Origin: Aneurinibacillus tyrosinisolvens
GTDB taxonomy: Bacteria > Bacillota > Bacilli > Aneurinibacillales > Aneurinibacillaceae
DNA length: 56,946 nt
Assembly (NCBI RefSeq): GCF_001015055.1
Contig: NZ_BBWZ01000031.1
Span: 1 to 56,946, forward strand
Direction of reading: 5' to 3'
The notes under the pieces were generated by a model. The model did not search any database. It was not told where the DNA came from and saw nothing but the letters and a program-made list of their open reading frames with translations. Below are positions 34,420-43,818 of this stretch, piece after piece (positions within the stretch are counted from its first letter, which is position 1; each line of letters opens with the position of its first letter). The position numbers and the translations under genes are program-made.

Positions 34420-34551
34420 TTACAACGGAGGGCTTTCTTTATATAAACCGGAGTCGCGCAGCTTAGCCACAAACTCATTGAATTGCGGAATGTTGATTTG
34501 CTGTTTCGCATCAGACAAACGTTGTGAAGTAAAAAAGGCAAACCCTACCAT
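34420..34551 (-). pseudogene. Gene fragment, unknown
   Basis: Frame MVGFAFFTSQRLSDAKQQINIPQFNEFVAKLRDSGLYKESPPL, natural in composition and ending at a TAA, with a stop just upstream. It looks like a C-terminal end of a larger protein. It follows the fragment at 34606-34731 on the same strand; both may come from one gene. The rest of 34141-34419 shows nothing. Confidence 0.3.
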
Positions 34552-34605
34552 ATGTCTTTTTGTCTATCCCCCTACATAGAAAGAATAACCCCACAACTCT
34601 CCGCC

Positions 34606-34731
34606 TCACAAAACCTCTTTTTCAGAAGAGACTTTTTGTGTGTTTAACCCGACAATATAAGATTTATCACCTCCCTGATAGGTAAAACGAAAAGAGACCT
34701 TCTCATTCCCTTCTGTATCGATTTCCATCAT
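34606..34731 (-). pseudogene. Gene fragment, unknown
   Basis: Frame MMEIDTEGNEKVSFRFTYQGGDKSYIVGLNTQKVSSEKEVL, with a beta-strand pattern. Four codons upstream are open before a TAG. No good ribosome site. Probably part of the same decayed gene as 34420-34551. Confidence 0.3.
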
Positions 34732-34886
34732 GTAAACTTGCCTATCCTACTCCCCTAAAAAACTCTACATACCGATTTTTACCTGCTCAGAATAATTATC
34801 TACACATAAAAAATGACAGGACATATTCTGTATGTAACAAATAAGAAAAACATTATTCTTATAGGAAAGCAAAGAGAAGTTATACG

Positions 34887-35234
34887 ATGGAGTCAAAACA
34901 TACCTCCAATCAGCAGCCGGAAAACGTTTCAAATACAGACATCCCCCATATCGAACAAAAAGGAAGGGGAATCGTAATTCAGGTGAAGCTGCCAGGGGCC
35001 ATGCGAAAAGAGGCAAAAGTTGAAATCTCGAACGACTTGGTATCCATTATAACCGGATCTACACCGGAAAGGATCCTAAAAATCGTTCGACTACCAGCCA
35101 ATGTGGATACGGAAAAGACGAAGGCAACCTACCACGATAACGTGCTGGCCGTTTCGATTCCACTGAGGAGTTCAGAACAAATGAGCGTGCATATTTGGCA
35201 TAGGTCACGTGTCATTCCAATTGAAGGAACCTAA
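34887..35234 (+). CDS. Hsp20/alpha-crystallin domain protein
   Basis: 115 residues. From about residue 25 the alpha-crystallin fold is visible: KGRGIVIQVKLPGAMRKEAKVEISNDLVSIITGS, then RIVRLPANVDTEKTKATYHDNVLAVSIPL, matching the A-x-x-x-n-G-v-L block of small heat-shock proteins. It is shorter than usual and has a divergent C-terminus without the I-x-I motif, although VIPIEG may stand in. Such spore-former proteins can be coat components. Followed by a strong terminator. Confidence 0.75.
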   Translation: MESKHTSNQQPENVSNTDIPHIEQKGRGIVIQVKLPGAMRKEAKVEISNDLVSIITGSTPERILKIVRLPANVDTEKTKATYHDNVLAVSIPLRSSEQMSVHIWHRSRVIPIEGT

Positions 35235-35263
35235 ACGTAATGCCTATACCCTCTGTATTGAGC

Positions 35264-35300
35264 AAAAAAACGCTATGGCTTTTTTTTCATAGCGTTTTTT
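35264..35300 (+). terminator. Terminator of the Hsp20-like gene
   Basis: AAAAAACGCTATG / CATAGCGTTTTTT stem with a T-rich loop; works on both strands. 35301-35434 shows no gene. Confidence 0.8.
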
Positions 35301-35434
35301 ACAATTCAGAAATGCCGGACGAAAAAAAGTCCTTTTGGCCATTAGGTACATTCTTGTGTTTTCCCCCTACTTATCACGTAGAAAGGAAGTTTCCCATCCC
35401 ATATTTCCCCTGCTTTACATACGAGTTTCAACCA

Positions 35435-36101
35435 TTACCTGGAGAGGGGAGAAAGTTCAAGAAGACCATGGCCGTACTCTCGTCGTGGCCCAAGGGGTTG
35501 ATTTAGCTGTACCAAATACCGCTGCGCCCTCACACTGTTCATACCCGGATTACGGCCAAGTACAAGAGCGGCTCCCCCGCTTACATGTGCGGCTGACATG
35601 GATGTACCGCTCTCTACCTTATACCCGCCTCCTTTCTAGGCACTTCGGATGTCCACGCCAGGTGCCATGATATCAATGCGGCCTCCCTTGCTGGAGAAGG
35701 ATGCCCGCTTCATATCACGGTCAACAGCTCCGACCGAGAGGACCCAGGGAAAACGAGCGGGGTAGTCGATCGTGCCGCCACGTTCCCCGTCGTTCCCTGC
35801 GGAACCGACCAGGATGATGCCCTTTTGATGGGCCTTCCCTGTCGCGTGTTCTAAGGCGGCATTGTACTTGCTATCTCCAAAGCTCATATTCAGCACCTGT
35901 ATCTGATTATCAATCGCCCATTCCATTCCCTTAATGACATCGCTGACCCTCCCGTTGCCGTCCCGGTCCAAGGCTTTAATTCCGTATAAATGCACACCCG
36001 GGGAAACGCCGTATAAGCCACCCGATCTTCCGGTAGCGGCAATAATCCCGGATACATGGGTCCCATGTCCGTTATCATCCTTGAAATTTTGGTAACCTCC
36101 T
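35435..36101 (-). pseudogene. Subtilisin-like serine protease: N-terminal deletion and amber codon
   Basis: The frame carries the catalytic His block (DDNGHGTHVSGIIAATG), the oxyanion Asn region (GIILVGSAGNDG) and the catalytic Ser block (GTSMSAAHVSGG). The N-terminal third with the catalytic Asp and the propeptide is missing; a TAA lies directly before GGYQNFKDDN. A TAG at about 35635 stands where a Trp is usual (IRSA stop KGGGYKVESGTS). The C-terminus then continues in the same frame to a TAA at 35435. Two independent lesions make it inactive. Confidence 0.85.
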
Positions 36102-36326
36102 TATTTACATCGTAATAGCAGTATATGAAAAGCGGAGAAAAAGAGGGTGTACAGGGAGCAGGAGGAATACCTAAATTACTGCCATATTCTACAAAAGAAA
36201 ACAATAGAAAGGATGACGTGTAAAATTTCAAGACAGGGTTATTCAAAATTTATGCGTTCGCCTTGTCCCCTCTCGAAATCTTGAACCATAAACTATACTA
36301 TCTTATGTAAAGGGAGAGGATTTCGT

Positions 36327-36590
36327 ATGGATGTGAATACGATTATCAAAATTGTAAAAGGGATTCCGAAAGACAAATGGAACGATGAAAAAACGATTCG
36401 AAAGGCAATAAAAGAGGCCGGAAAAGCCCATGGAAAAACATTCTCAGAGGCTGAACTTAGCAAATACGTTCAGCAGTTTAGAAGTTTTTCGAAAGGTGGA
36501 GGCATTCTTTCCTTGATGTCGAAGCTTCTGCAAAGCGGCATTACTAAGGGCCAAATTGATGAAATTAAAAGGAAGATGGGCAATAAATAA
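36327..36590 (+). CDS. SpoVIF-like sporulation protein
   Basis: 87 residues with GGGAGAGG upstream. Helical throughout: IPKDKWNDEKTIRKAIKEAGKAHGKTFSEAELSKYVQQF then GGILSLMSKLLQSGITKGQIDEIKRKMG. The DEKTIRxxI block resembles stage VI sporulation protein F, needed for late coat assembly. The C-terminal half differs from B. subtilis SpoVIF, so the family call is moderate. Confidence 0.55.
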   Translation: MDVNTIIKIVKGIPKDKWNDEKTIRKAIKEAGKAHGKTFSEAELSKYVQQFRSFSKGGGILSLMSKLLQSGITKGQIDEIKRKMGNK

Positions 36591-36691
36591 TTCATAAGCA
36601 GAAAAGGAGAGAGCGTCCCATTCTCTACCTTTAATTTTAACGACAATCATAAGGGGAGAGGAAAATTTAAGTAATAAGTAAGGTGATGGCC

Positions 36692-37339
36692 ATGCCTCCT
36701 CTATCGCCCCCTTGCTATACAGCGATAGGAGACTCAATTACCGCAGGGGTTGGAGCCTGGTTTCATTATGGATATGCGCAGCGGTATCGAGATTTTATAG
36801 AAGAAGATCGAAAGACGCGTGTTATTTTTCGCAATGTAGGGAAGCCAGGCTGGACAAGTCAGCAATTGTTACACGGACTTAAGACGGATACAAGATTGAT
36901 CAAAGCCATACAGACAGCCGACATTATTACCTGCTCCATTGGTGGCAATGATTTACTTCAGGCAGCCCGTGTTTATGATAAAAGGAACAATAAAAAAGCG
37001 GGAGACTTGGCCCTTCGTGCTTTTCACCATCATTTTCTTTCCATCCATCAAAGCATAAAAGACATAAAAAAATCTTCGAGTACCCCCTATATGATCCGCT
37101 ACATCGAACTGTATAACCCACTGCCCGAACTGGCTCTCGCTCGACAATGGGTGAAAAAATTCAATCAAATTCTCCATAAAGCAGCCGACTCCCATACAAA
37201 GATTGCCCCTGTATATACCGCCTTTTTACATCATGAGCATACACTGTTATTTATCGATGGCATCCATCCCAACGATAAGGGCCATCGACGCATAGCAGAA
37301 ACCATTAGAAGCTTGGGTTATCAATCTGAACACTTCTAG
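36692..37339 (+). CDS. SGNH/GDSL-family esterase
   Basis: 215 residues from the ATG at 36692, with AAGGTG 6 nt upstream; a GTG and an ATG lie just before. Block I is AIGDSITAG (catalytic Ser), block III is SIGGNDLL, and block V is FIDGIHPNDKGH (catalytic Asp and His). No signal peptide, so it is probably cytoplasmic or released with the spore. The family hydrolyses acyl or acetyl esters; B. subtilis relatives act on spore or sugar esters. Ends at a strong hairpin. Confidence 0.88.
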   Translation: MPPLSPPCYTAIGDSITAGVGAWFHYGYAQRYRDFIEEDRKTRVIFRNVGKPGWTSQQLLHGLKTDTRLIKAIQTADIITCSIGGNDLLQAARVYDKRNNKKAGDLALRAFHHHFLSIHQSIKDIKKSSSTPYMIRYIELYNPLPELALARQWVKKFNQILHKAADSHTKIAPVYTAFLHHEHTLLFIDGIHPNDKGHRRIAETIRSLGYQSEHF

Positions 37340-37368
37340 ACCGCCTTTGTCTGGACAAAAGCGGTCCT
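37338..37368 (+). terminator. Terminator of the esterase gene
   Basis: GACCGC-CTTTGTC / GACAAAAG-CGGTC extended stem followed by CTTT. 37369-37486 shows no gene. Confidence 0.75.
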
Positions 37369-37486
37369 TTACATCATCCGAGTGCGAAGAGGATCGTCAC
37401 AGGTTCGCGCCCGAATAAACGGTCCCCGAACCTAAACAGGCACTTTCCCTTTTAACGGAGCGTTGCTTTTTGGTTTTTATCCGGTT

Positions 37487-38024
37487 TTGCTCAGCATCGA
37501 TTTCAGCATCGATTGGACCATCGGGTTTTGCAAAAGACTGGTAATCTGGGCAAAATCTACATTGCTAAGAAACCCTGAAGGAAGCCCCCTTTTCTCCCCG
37601 TTCCCGTTCCGTTTTTCAGTTCTTCTGTCGGTGTAGTTTGAATGTCCGCTTCACCCTTCCTGCGCTGCTTCCTCCCAAAACGAGGAGCGCGCTGACGCCT
37701 GGGCTGTTCACTGTTTCTTTGGACTAAATGCCGTTTAACATCCCCCAGTTCTACCAGGATGTTTTCAAGGTTTCCCCTATGTTCCTTGGTCTCCAACACG
37801 TGCTTTTCTATTTTACGAAGGGTATTTTCAAGGTTTTCCCTATACTCCTTGGTCTCTATCACATATTCTTCTATTTTTCGCAGCCTATTTTCAAGGGTTC
37901 CTCTATCCTCATGGCTCCCAATCGCGTGTTTTCCTCTTTTATTCCATGTAGTTTTACTTGCTGATATTCGTTGGCTGATGGCCCCTCGTTCCTTTCTCCG
38001 GTTTAGACTGTTCTTCTTCTTGAT
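37487..38024 (-). pseudogene. Coiled-coil repeat protein, paralog of 28661-29029, broken
   Basis: AAGGAGG is followed at the right distance by ATC (38022-38024), where the intact paralog has ATG. The frame then encodes three copies of a 21-22 residue coiled-coil repeat (LENxLRKIExxVxETKExR). A basic region follows, then a frameshift in the A-run near 37610, after which the other frame gives the conserved C-terminus SNVDFAQITSLLQNPMVQSMLKSML. One more A would restore it. Lost start plus frameshift: pseudogene, though a GTG or internal ATG could give a short product. Confidence 0.65.
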
Positions 38025-38176
38025 GACAAAACACCTCCTTTTTTGTACTCATGCATTCCTTCCTTATTGTATGTTGAAAAAGACATAACAGAGATAAGGC
38101 ATGTATCCAATTTATAAACGTCCGAGAGTTGCATGGTAAAATGCAGGAAGAACATTGACAACTGGAGGGGATTTTT

Positions 38177-38212
38177 ATGGCCGAAAAGAGGCGGAAATCT
38201 CAGACGATTTAA
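38177..38212 (+). pseudogene. IS3-type transposase start, remnant
   Basis: TTGACAACTGGAGGGGATTTTTATGG resembles the leader of the IS3 fragment at 31115-31140 and is followed by MAEKRRKSQTI and a stop. Only the first 11 codons remain. Confidence 0.45.
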
Positions 38213-38253
38213 ATTACGGTTTACATCGTATCGAACATTCCAATACAAATAAA

Positions 38254-39014
38254 TTATAGTTCTGTCGTATTGCAACTACCTAATACAAGTACCTCATGTC
38301 CAAACGTTTGAAGAACAGCAAGCGCTTTTTTTACTCTTGTTTCAGATATACCAGCTTCAGCTTCAAGAAAAAAACGATACGTTCCCAATTTCTTCTTTGT
38401 TGGGCGAGATTCAATCCAAGTAGATTAATGGAAAGCGCAGAAAATACATTTAAAATGGTAGTCCGTACACCTGGACAATCCTCACAAGGTGTGACCACCA
38501 GTATTGTCTTATGTAGGTTGGATGTTGTACTATCCCCTCTGTTCACGATAACAAATCGCGTGTGGTTTTCTAGATTATCTTGAATATTTCTCTTTGTGAT
38601 GTGTAAATCAAATACACGAGCCGCTGACTCAGAAGCGATAGCGGCAACATCATGTCTTTGCTGCCGCTTTAGAGTTTCTACCGCTGCTGAAGTGCTGTCA
38701 AATTGTCTGCTCTTTGCCCCTAATTCCTTAATATAGTTCCTACATTGTGCAAGAGCGGGGAGAATCGACCAAACCTCTTGAATGTTGTTCAAATCATTTC
38801 CCGCTATCGTTAGAAGATGGAGAGAAACGGGAAAGATTAATTCTCCTTCAATATGTATATTATGCGGCAGCGGACCATCCACCGTTACATTAAGGATAAC
38901 TCTTCTAGATACTAATTGGTTAAAGTATGATACATCAAAAATTTGTTGTACAAATAAAAGTTCTTCTACAATTGGAATGGTAAATATACTTGTATTTTCC
39001 TTTAGCCACTCCAT
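38254..39014 (-). pseudogene. pheA: Prephenate dehydratase (PheA), truncated and frameshifted
   Basis: From the ATG at 39014 the frame reads into a prephenate dehydratase: HPQALAQCR-like PALAQCRNYIKELGAKS, SAARVFDLHITKRNIQDNLENHTRFVIV (catalytic TRF) and the ACT domain GVRTTILNVFSALSINLLGLN. The first 60-70 residues with the GPEGTFS start are missing. After GLN a small deletion shifts the frame; the true end IESRPTKKKLGTYRFFLEAEAGISETRVKKALAVLQTFGHEVLVLGSC lies in the other frame, to a TAA at 38254. Phenylalanine synthesis must rely on another copy. Confidence 0.8.
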
Positions 39015-39088
39015 TAACCTATCCTTTTCTGAATAACTCTTTATCTCAAAGGGTTACCCCAAAGTTGATTCTGGTGCACCCTTTTTCC

Positions 39089-39943
39089 TTATGCTTTATG
39101 GCTTGTTTTAAATTCTTTCATTTTGTTTTTGACCGTGGATTTTATTGCCTCTTTACTTGGTGTGATAATAACTCGAGGCTCATACACTTTCTCGTCGGAG
39201 GCTAAAACCTCACGAATCGCTTGGGCCCACGCTTGTATACATTCTGTATTAACATTAATTTTCGCATGCCCGAGTTTAATTGCCTTCTGGATTTGATATT
39301 CAGGTATTCCCGAACCTCCATGCAGGACAAGCGGAACACCCGTCAATTCAGAGATTTCTTTCATTTCATCAAAACCAAGTTTTGGTTCACCCTGGTATGG
39401 TCCATGGACCGAACCAAGGGCGGCAGCCAGGGCATCTACTCCTGCTTCCTTTACGATTCGCAAGCATTCATTAGGATTGGCATACTTAATTCCGCCCACA
39501 AGGCCATCTTCCATACCGCCGACTGTTCCTACTTCCGCTTCTACAGACACTCCTCTTGAATGTGCATAGTCAACTACTTGTTTCGTCATGGCAATATTCT
39601 CATCAATCGAATAATGGGAACCGTCAATCATAACGGACGTAAATCCGGCGTCAATTGCCTTTTTGCATCGCTCAAAACTCATACCATGATCTAAATGCAA
39701 TACAACCGGAACGGTTATCCCCATTTCTTCCACAAGGCCTTTCATCATTGCAGCAATCGTTTTAAATCCTCCTAAATAATCGACAAGCCTGTCAGAAGCC
39801 GCCAGTATGATAGGAGCCCGTTCCTCTTGTGCAGCCTCTAAAAAAGCTTGTGCCGATTCGAGGTTATTGATGTTGTACTGGCCGACAGCATAACCGCCTT
39901 CCTTCGCTTTGAGCAGTACATCTTCCATAGATACTAAAGTCAT
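39089..39943 (-). CDS. iolJ: IolJ, 2-deoxy-5-keto-gluconate-6-phosphate aldolase (class II)
   Basis: 284 residues of a zinc-dependent class II aldolase: [10 protein letters not shown] (zinc His and catalytic Asp), [18 protein letters not shown] and LHGGSGIPE (zinc His residues), NVNTE. Same length and order as B. subtilis IolJ. In the inositol pathway it splits 6-phospho-5-dehydro-2-deoxygluconate into dihydroxyacetone phosphate and malonate semialdehyde. Last gene of the iol cluster. A weak hairpin (AAAGGGT...ACCCTTT, 39047-39086) follows. Confidence 0.93.
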   Translation of the reverse strand: MTLVSMEDVLLKAKEGGYAVGQYNINNLESAQAFLEAAQEERAPIILAASDRLVDYLGGFKTIAAMMKGLVEEMGITVPVVLHLDHGMSFERCKKAIDAGFTSVMIDGSHYSIDENIAMTKQVVDYAHSRGVSVEAEVGTVGGMEDGLVGGIKYANPNECLRIVKEAGVDALAAALGSVHGPYQGEPKLGFDEMKEISELTGVPLVLHGGSGIPEYQIQKAIKLGHAKINVNTECIQAWAQAIREVLASDEKVYEPRVIITPSKEAIKSTVKNKMKEFKTSHKA

Positions 39944-39982
39944 TAATACCGCTCCCTTTCACAAAGATATCAATACTTCTAC

Positions 39983-40828
39983 TTATACTGGTTGTATATC
40001 GTAATACTTAGATACCACTTTAAGTGTTGTTTCTTTTGCAGTCTTGATCGCTTCTTCAGCATCCAGTTTATAATATTCCGGACGGAATAATTCAACGGAG
40101 ACAACGTCTGAGAACTCAATTTCCTTCAGTGTTGATAAAATGCTGTCTAAATCAATCGCACCAAGACCAGGCCATACGCGATCCTCATCTGTCAAGAAGC
40201 CGATAGGAAAATCTTCCGTATCATCGATATGTAAAATAAAGATCTTAGACCCATCAGCTTTTTTAAGATCTTCTAGCCTGGACCCCATTGCGTGAAAGTG
40301 AAAACAATCAAGTACTAATCCGACGTTCTCACGATTGACTGTTTCAACAATATCATAAGCCTGCCTAAATGTATTGACGGTGCATTGCGGATGTCCGACA
40401 AATTCGACTGCAATTTTCACACCATACGGCTCTGCGATATCTGACAGCTCTTTCAGCACCTCTACACAGCTAGTTTTGATATCCTGTTTCAATATCTTCT
40501 GTTCCGTTACAAGCGGCACTGCTACAACATATTTCACACCTAGTTTTTTAGCTGCTTCCACCATTTCTTTAAATTCGTTGATGATTTCCTTATATCCGGC
40601 TTCGTCGCGGTTATTGAAAAACACTAAAGCATTAAATGCTAACGGCTTAATATGGTGTGTATTAAAGAATTCAGCTAAATCATCAAGAGACTTCTCCTTC
40701 AAATACTCAGGCAATTTGTCCATTGTACGGATTTCGATATAGTCGTAGCCATGTTTATTACAGTATTCCAAATCTTTGGCTAGATTGGAGTTTTCCAATG
40801 TGGTAGCTTGGTTAAAACAAAGTTTCAT
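39983..40828 (-). CDS. iolI: IolI, inosose isomerase
   Basis: 281 residues, very close to B. subtilis IolI over its whole length (MKLCFNQATTLENSNLAKDLEYCNKHGYDYIEIRTMDKLPEYL, FVGHPQCTVNTF, IDDTEDFPIGFLTDEDRVWPG). AP-endonuclease-2-type TIM barrel with a metal site formed by the conserved Glu, Asp and His residues. It converts 2-keto-myo-inositol to 1-keto-D-chiro-inositol. GGGGGA before the ATG. Confidence 0.95.
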   Translation of the reverse strand: MKLCFNQATTLENSNLAKDLEYCNKHGYDYIEIRTMDKLPEYLKEKSLDDLAEFFNTHHIKPLAFNALVFFNNRDEAGYKEIINEFKEMVEAAKKLGVKYVVAVPLVTEQKILKQDIKTSCVEVLKELSDIAEPYGVKIAVEFVGHPQCTVNTFRQAYDIVETVNRENVGLVLDCFHFHAMGSRLEDLKKADGSKIFILHIDDTEDFPIGFLTDEDRVWPGLGAIDLDSILSTLKEIEFSDVVSVELFRPEYYKLDAEEAIKTAKETTLKVVSKYYDIQPV

Positions 40829-40906
40829 ATTAGTTCCCCCATTATTTTTTATAAGACCTCTGAAAAGCTGCAGCGAACTAAAAACATTATGCTTTAAAAA
40901 AGACTC

Positions 40907-41770
40907 TTATTCTAAACCTAGTCCTTTTTTCACTTCGCGCAGCATAAATCTGCTTGATTCATCTGCTCGCTCTTCTTCCCCGAACACTGCAACCGTTGCG
41001 ATGCCATCGAATTTGATTTCACGCAATTTTGTCCAAAGTGCATCCCATTTGATATCTCCTTTACCGATATCCATGTGCTGGTGCACCGTTGCATGGACGC
41101 CAGGAGGGTTCACAACATATCTAAGGCATGAAGATGCTCTGTGATTATAAGTATCAGCAATATTAATGTGCTTCAGCTTATCGCCTGCATAATCCACCAT
41201 CGCAGCGATATCACCTTTACCATTGTCATAGAAGAACGTATGCGGCACCGCATAGAAGTAACCAACAAAGTCTTTGTCAAGTCCGCGGATAAGATCTACC
41301 GCCTCATTGTTGCGCTCAATAAAATCAAATGGGTGCGCTTGGATATGAAGGTTAATTCCTTCTCTCTCAATAATAGGAAGAAGTTCTTCCATGGAACGCA
41401 TAAACATCTGTTCACACTTATACGGTTTATCTGAATGACCTGTAAATTCCGTGTTTAAAACGTCAACACCCATCTCAACAGCGATTTCGATACAACGCTT
41501 CCAGTTTCTAACGGCCGCTTCTCTGTCTTCTTCTTCCGGTCCAGCCCAATGCTGCATCGGCAATAAAGATGATAATTGTACACCTGTTTCACGCAACGCA
41601 TTTTTGAATTCTCTAATTCTAACCTTATCTACGCGAGGGTATTTATAGAAAGGAAGAAAATCTTCCCTCGGCGATAGTTCAATATACTCGTAGCCTAATT
41701 CAGCCACTTTCTCCACCATTTTTGGAATTGGTAAATGTCTATACATATATGGATCTAGTGCTAATTTCAT
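40907..41770 (-). CDS. iolH: IolH, sugar-phosphate isomerase/epimerase family
   Basis: 287 residues from the second ATG (41770), 6 nt after GGAGGG; the first ATG abuts that site. [44 protein letters not shown] and [10 protein letters not shown], then [13 protein letters not shown], show the TIM-barrel metal site of the family. Same size and place as IolH in B. subtilis, whose exact reaction is not settled. Confidence 0.9.
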   Translation of the reverse strand: MKLALDPYMYRHLPIPKMVEKVAELGYEYIELSPREDFLPFYKYPRVDKVRIREFKNALRETGVQLSSLLPMQHWAGPEEEDREAAVRNWKRCIEIAVEMGVDVLNTEFTGHSDKPYKCEQMFMRSMEELLPIIEREGINLHIQAHPFDFIERNNEAVDLIRGLDKDFVGYFYAVPHTFFYDNGKGDIAAMVDYAGDKLKHINIADTYNHRASSCLRYVVNPPGVHATVHQHMDIGKGDIKWDALWTKLREIKFDGIATVAVFGEEERADESSRFMLREVKKGLGLE

Positions 41771-41823
41771 TTTCATCCCTCCGTTGTTCTTAAATTCTTT
41801 ATATAAACTTGTTAATAAAAGTT

Positions 41824-42882
<1,059 letters not shown>

Positions 42883-43803
42883 TTATTTAATGGTTACTGC
42901 CTTATCGCTTTTGGAAAGGACAAGTAAGTTTTTATCTATATAATTTCGGGTTAGCAATGCATACTCCAATGGATGAGCGATAGACGGGTCCTGCTCAGCT
43001 TCGATCACAATCCATCCTTTGTAATCGTACTCAAGCAACTTCTTATACGGCTCTGTAAAATCAATGCATCCATCGCCCGGTACTGTAAACATGCCGGCTA
43101 AGAAGGACTGCATGAACGATTTGCCTTGCTTCTTGCATTCTTCCATCACGTTTCTTCTCGCATCTTTAAAGTGAACATGTTTAATGCGATCAATATACTT
43201 GTTTAATAGAGTCATATAATCACCGTCAGAAACGTAAATATGGCCCGTATCATATAGCAGATGCACATAGTTTAAATCCGTGTTTTCCATGAGGCGGTCA
43301 ATTTCTGTCAATGTTTGGACACCTGTTCCCATATGGTGGTGGTACACTAATTTCAAACCGTATTGTTCGGCAATCTTTCCTAGTTCATTTAAACCTTCGC
43401 ATAAAGTTTTCCATTCAGCATCCGTGAAGTGAGGTTTTTCAGAAAAGACATTTTTTTCAATCCCCTGCACACTGTAAGTTTGCTCTGATACAACCACCAC
43501 TACAGCATTGACCTCTTGCAAATATTGACAATGTTTGTGGAAAACTTGAGCTGCTTCCCCAATTCCATCACGAATGATAAAACTGCTGAACCATTGGCCT
43601 GCTATTTTTAAGTTTCTTAATTTCAGTTCTTTATTTAATATTTTTGCTTCAGGGAAAAAACCACCCACTTCGGTTCCCTGGAAACCCGCTACTACAATGT
43701 CGCTCAATAGGTGAGATAATGTATTCTCTGCACCGATTTCCGGTATATCATCATTGCGCCAACCGATGGGTGCGATTCCCCATAAAATATCCTGATTACT
43801 CAT
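42883..43803 (-). CDS. iolE: IolE, inosose dehydratase
   Basis: 306 residues from the ATG at 43803 (AGGGG 9 nt before; an ATG three codons earlier overlaps it). [47 protein letters not shown] is the IolE signature, with metal and active residues in [24 protein letters not shown] and VIEAEQDP. It removes water from scyllo-inosose to give the diketone substrate of IolD. It starts 15 nt after the iolD stop. Confidence 0.94.
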   Translation of the reverse strand: MSNQDILWGIAPIGWRNDDIPEIGAENTLSHLLSDIVVAGFQGTEVGGFFPEAKILNKELKLRNLKIAGQWFSSFIIRDGIGEAAQVFHKHCQYLQEVNAVVVVVSEQTYSVQGIEKNVFSEKPHFTDAEWKTLCEGLNELGKIAEQYGLKLVYHHHMGTGVQTLTEIDRLMENTDLNYVHLLYDTGHIYVSDGDYMTLLNKYIDRIKHVHFKDARRNVMEECKKQGKSFMQSFLAGMFTVPGDGCIDFTEPYKKLLEYDYKGWIVIEAEQDPSIAHPLEYALLTRNYIDKNLLVLSKSDKAVTIK

Positions 43804-43818
43804 GGCTACCATCCCCTA

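Noticed and set aside
37740..37930. Tandem repeats of about 63 bp resembling a repeat array
   Set aside because: They encode in-frame coiled-coil repeats of the gene at 37487-38024 and are not identical repeats with unique spacers, so not CRISPR.
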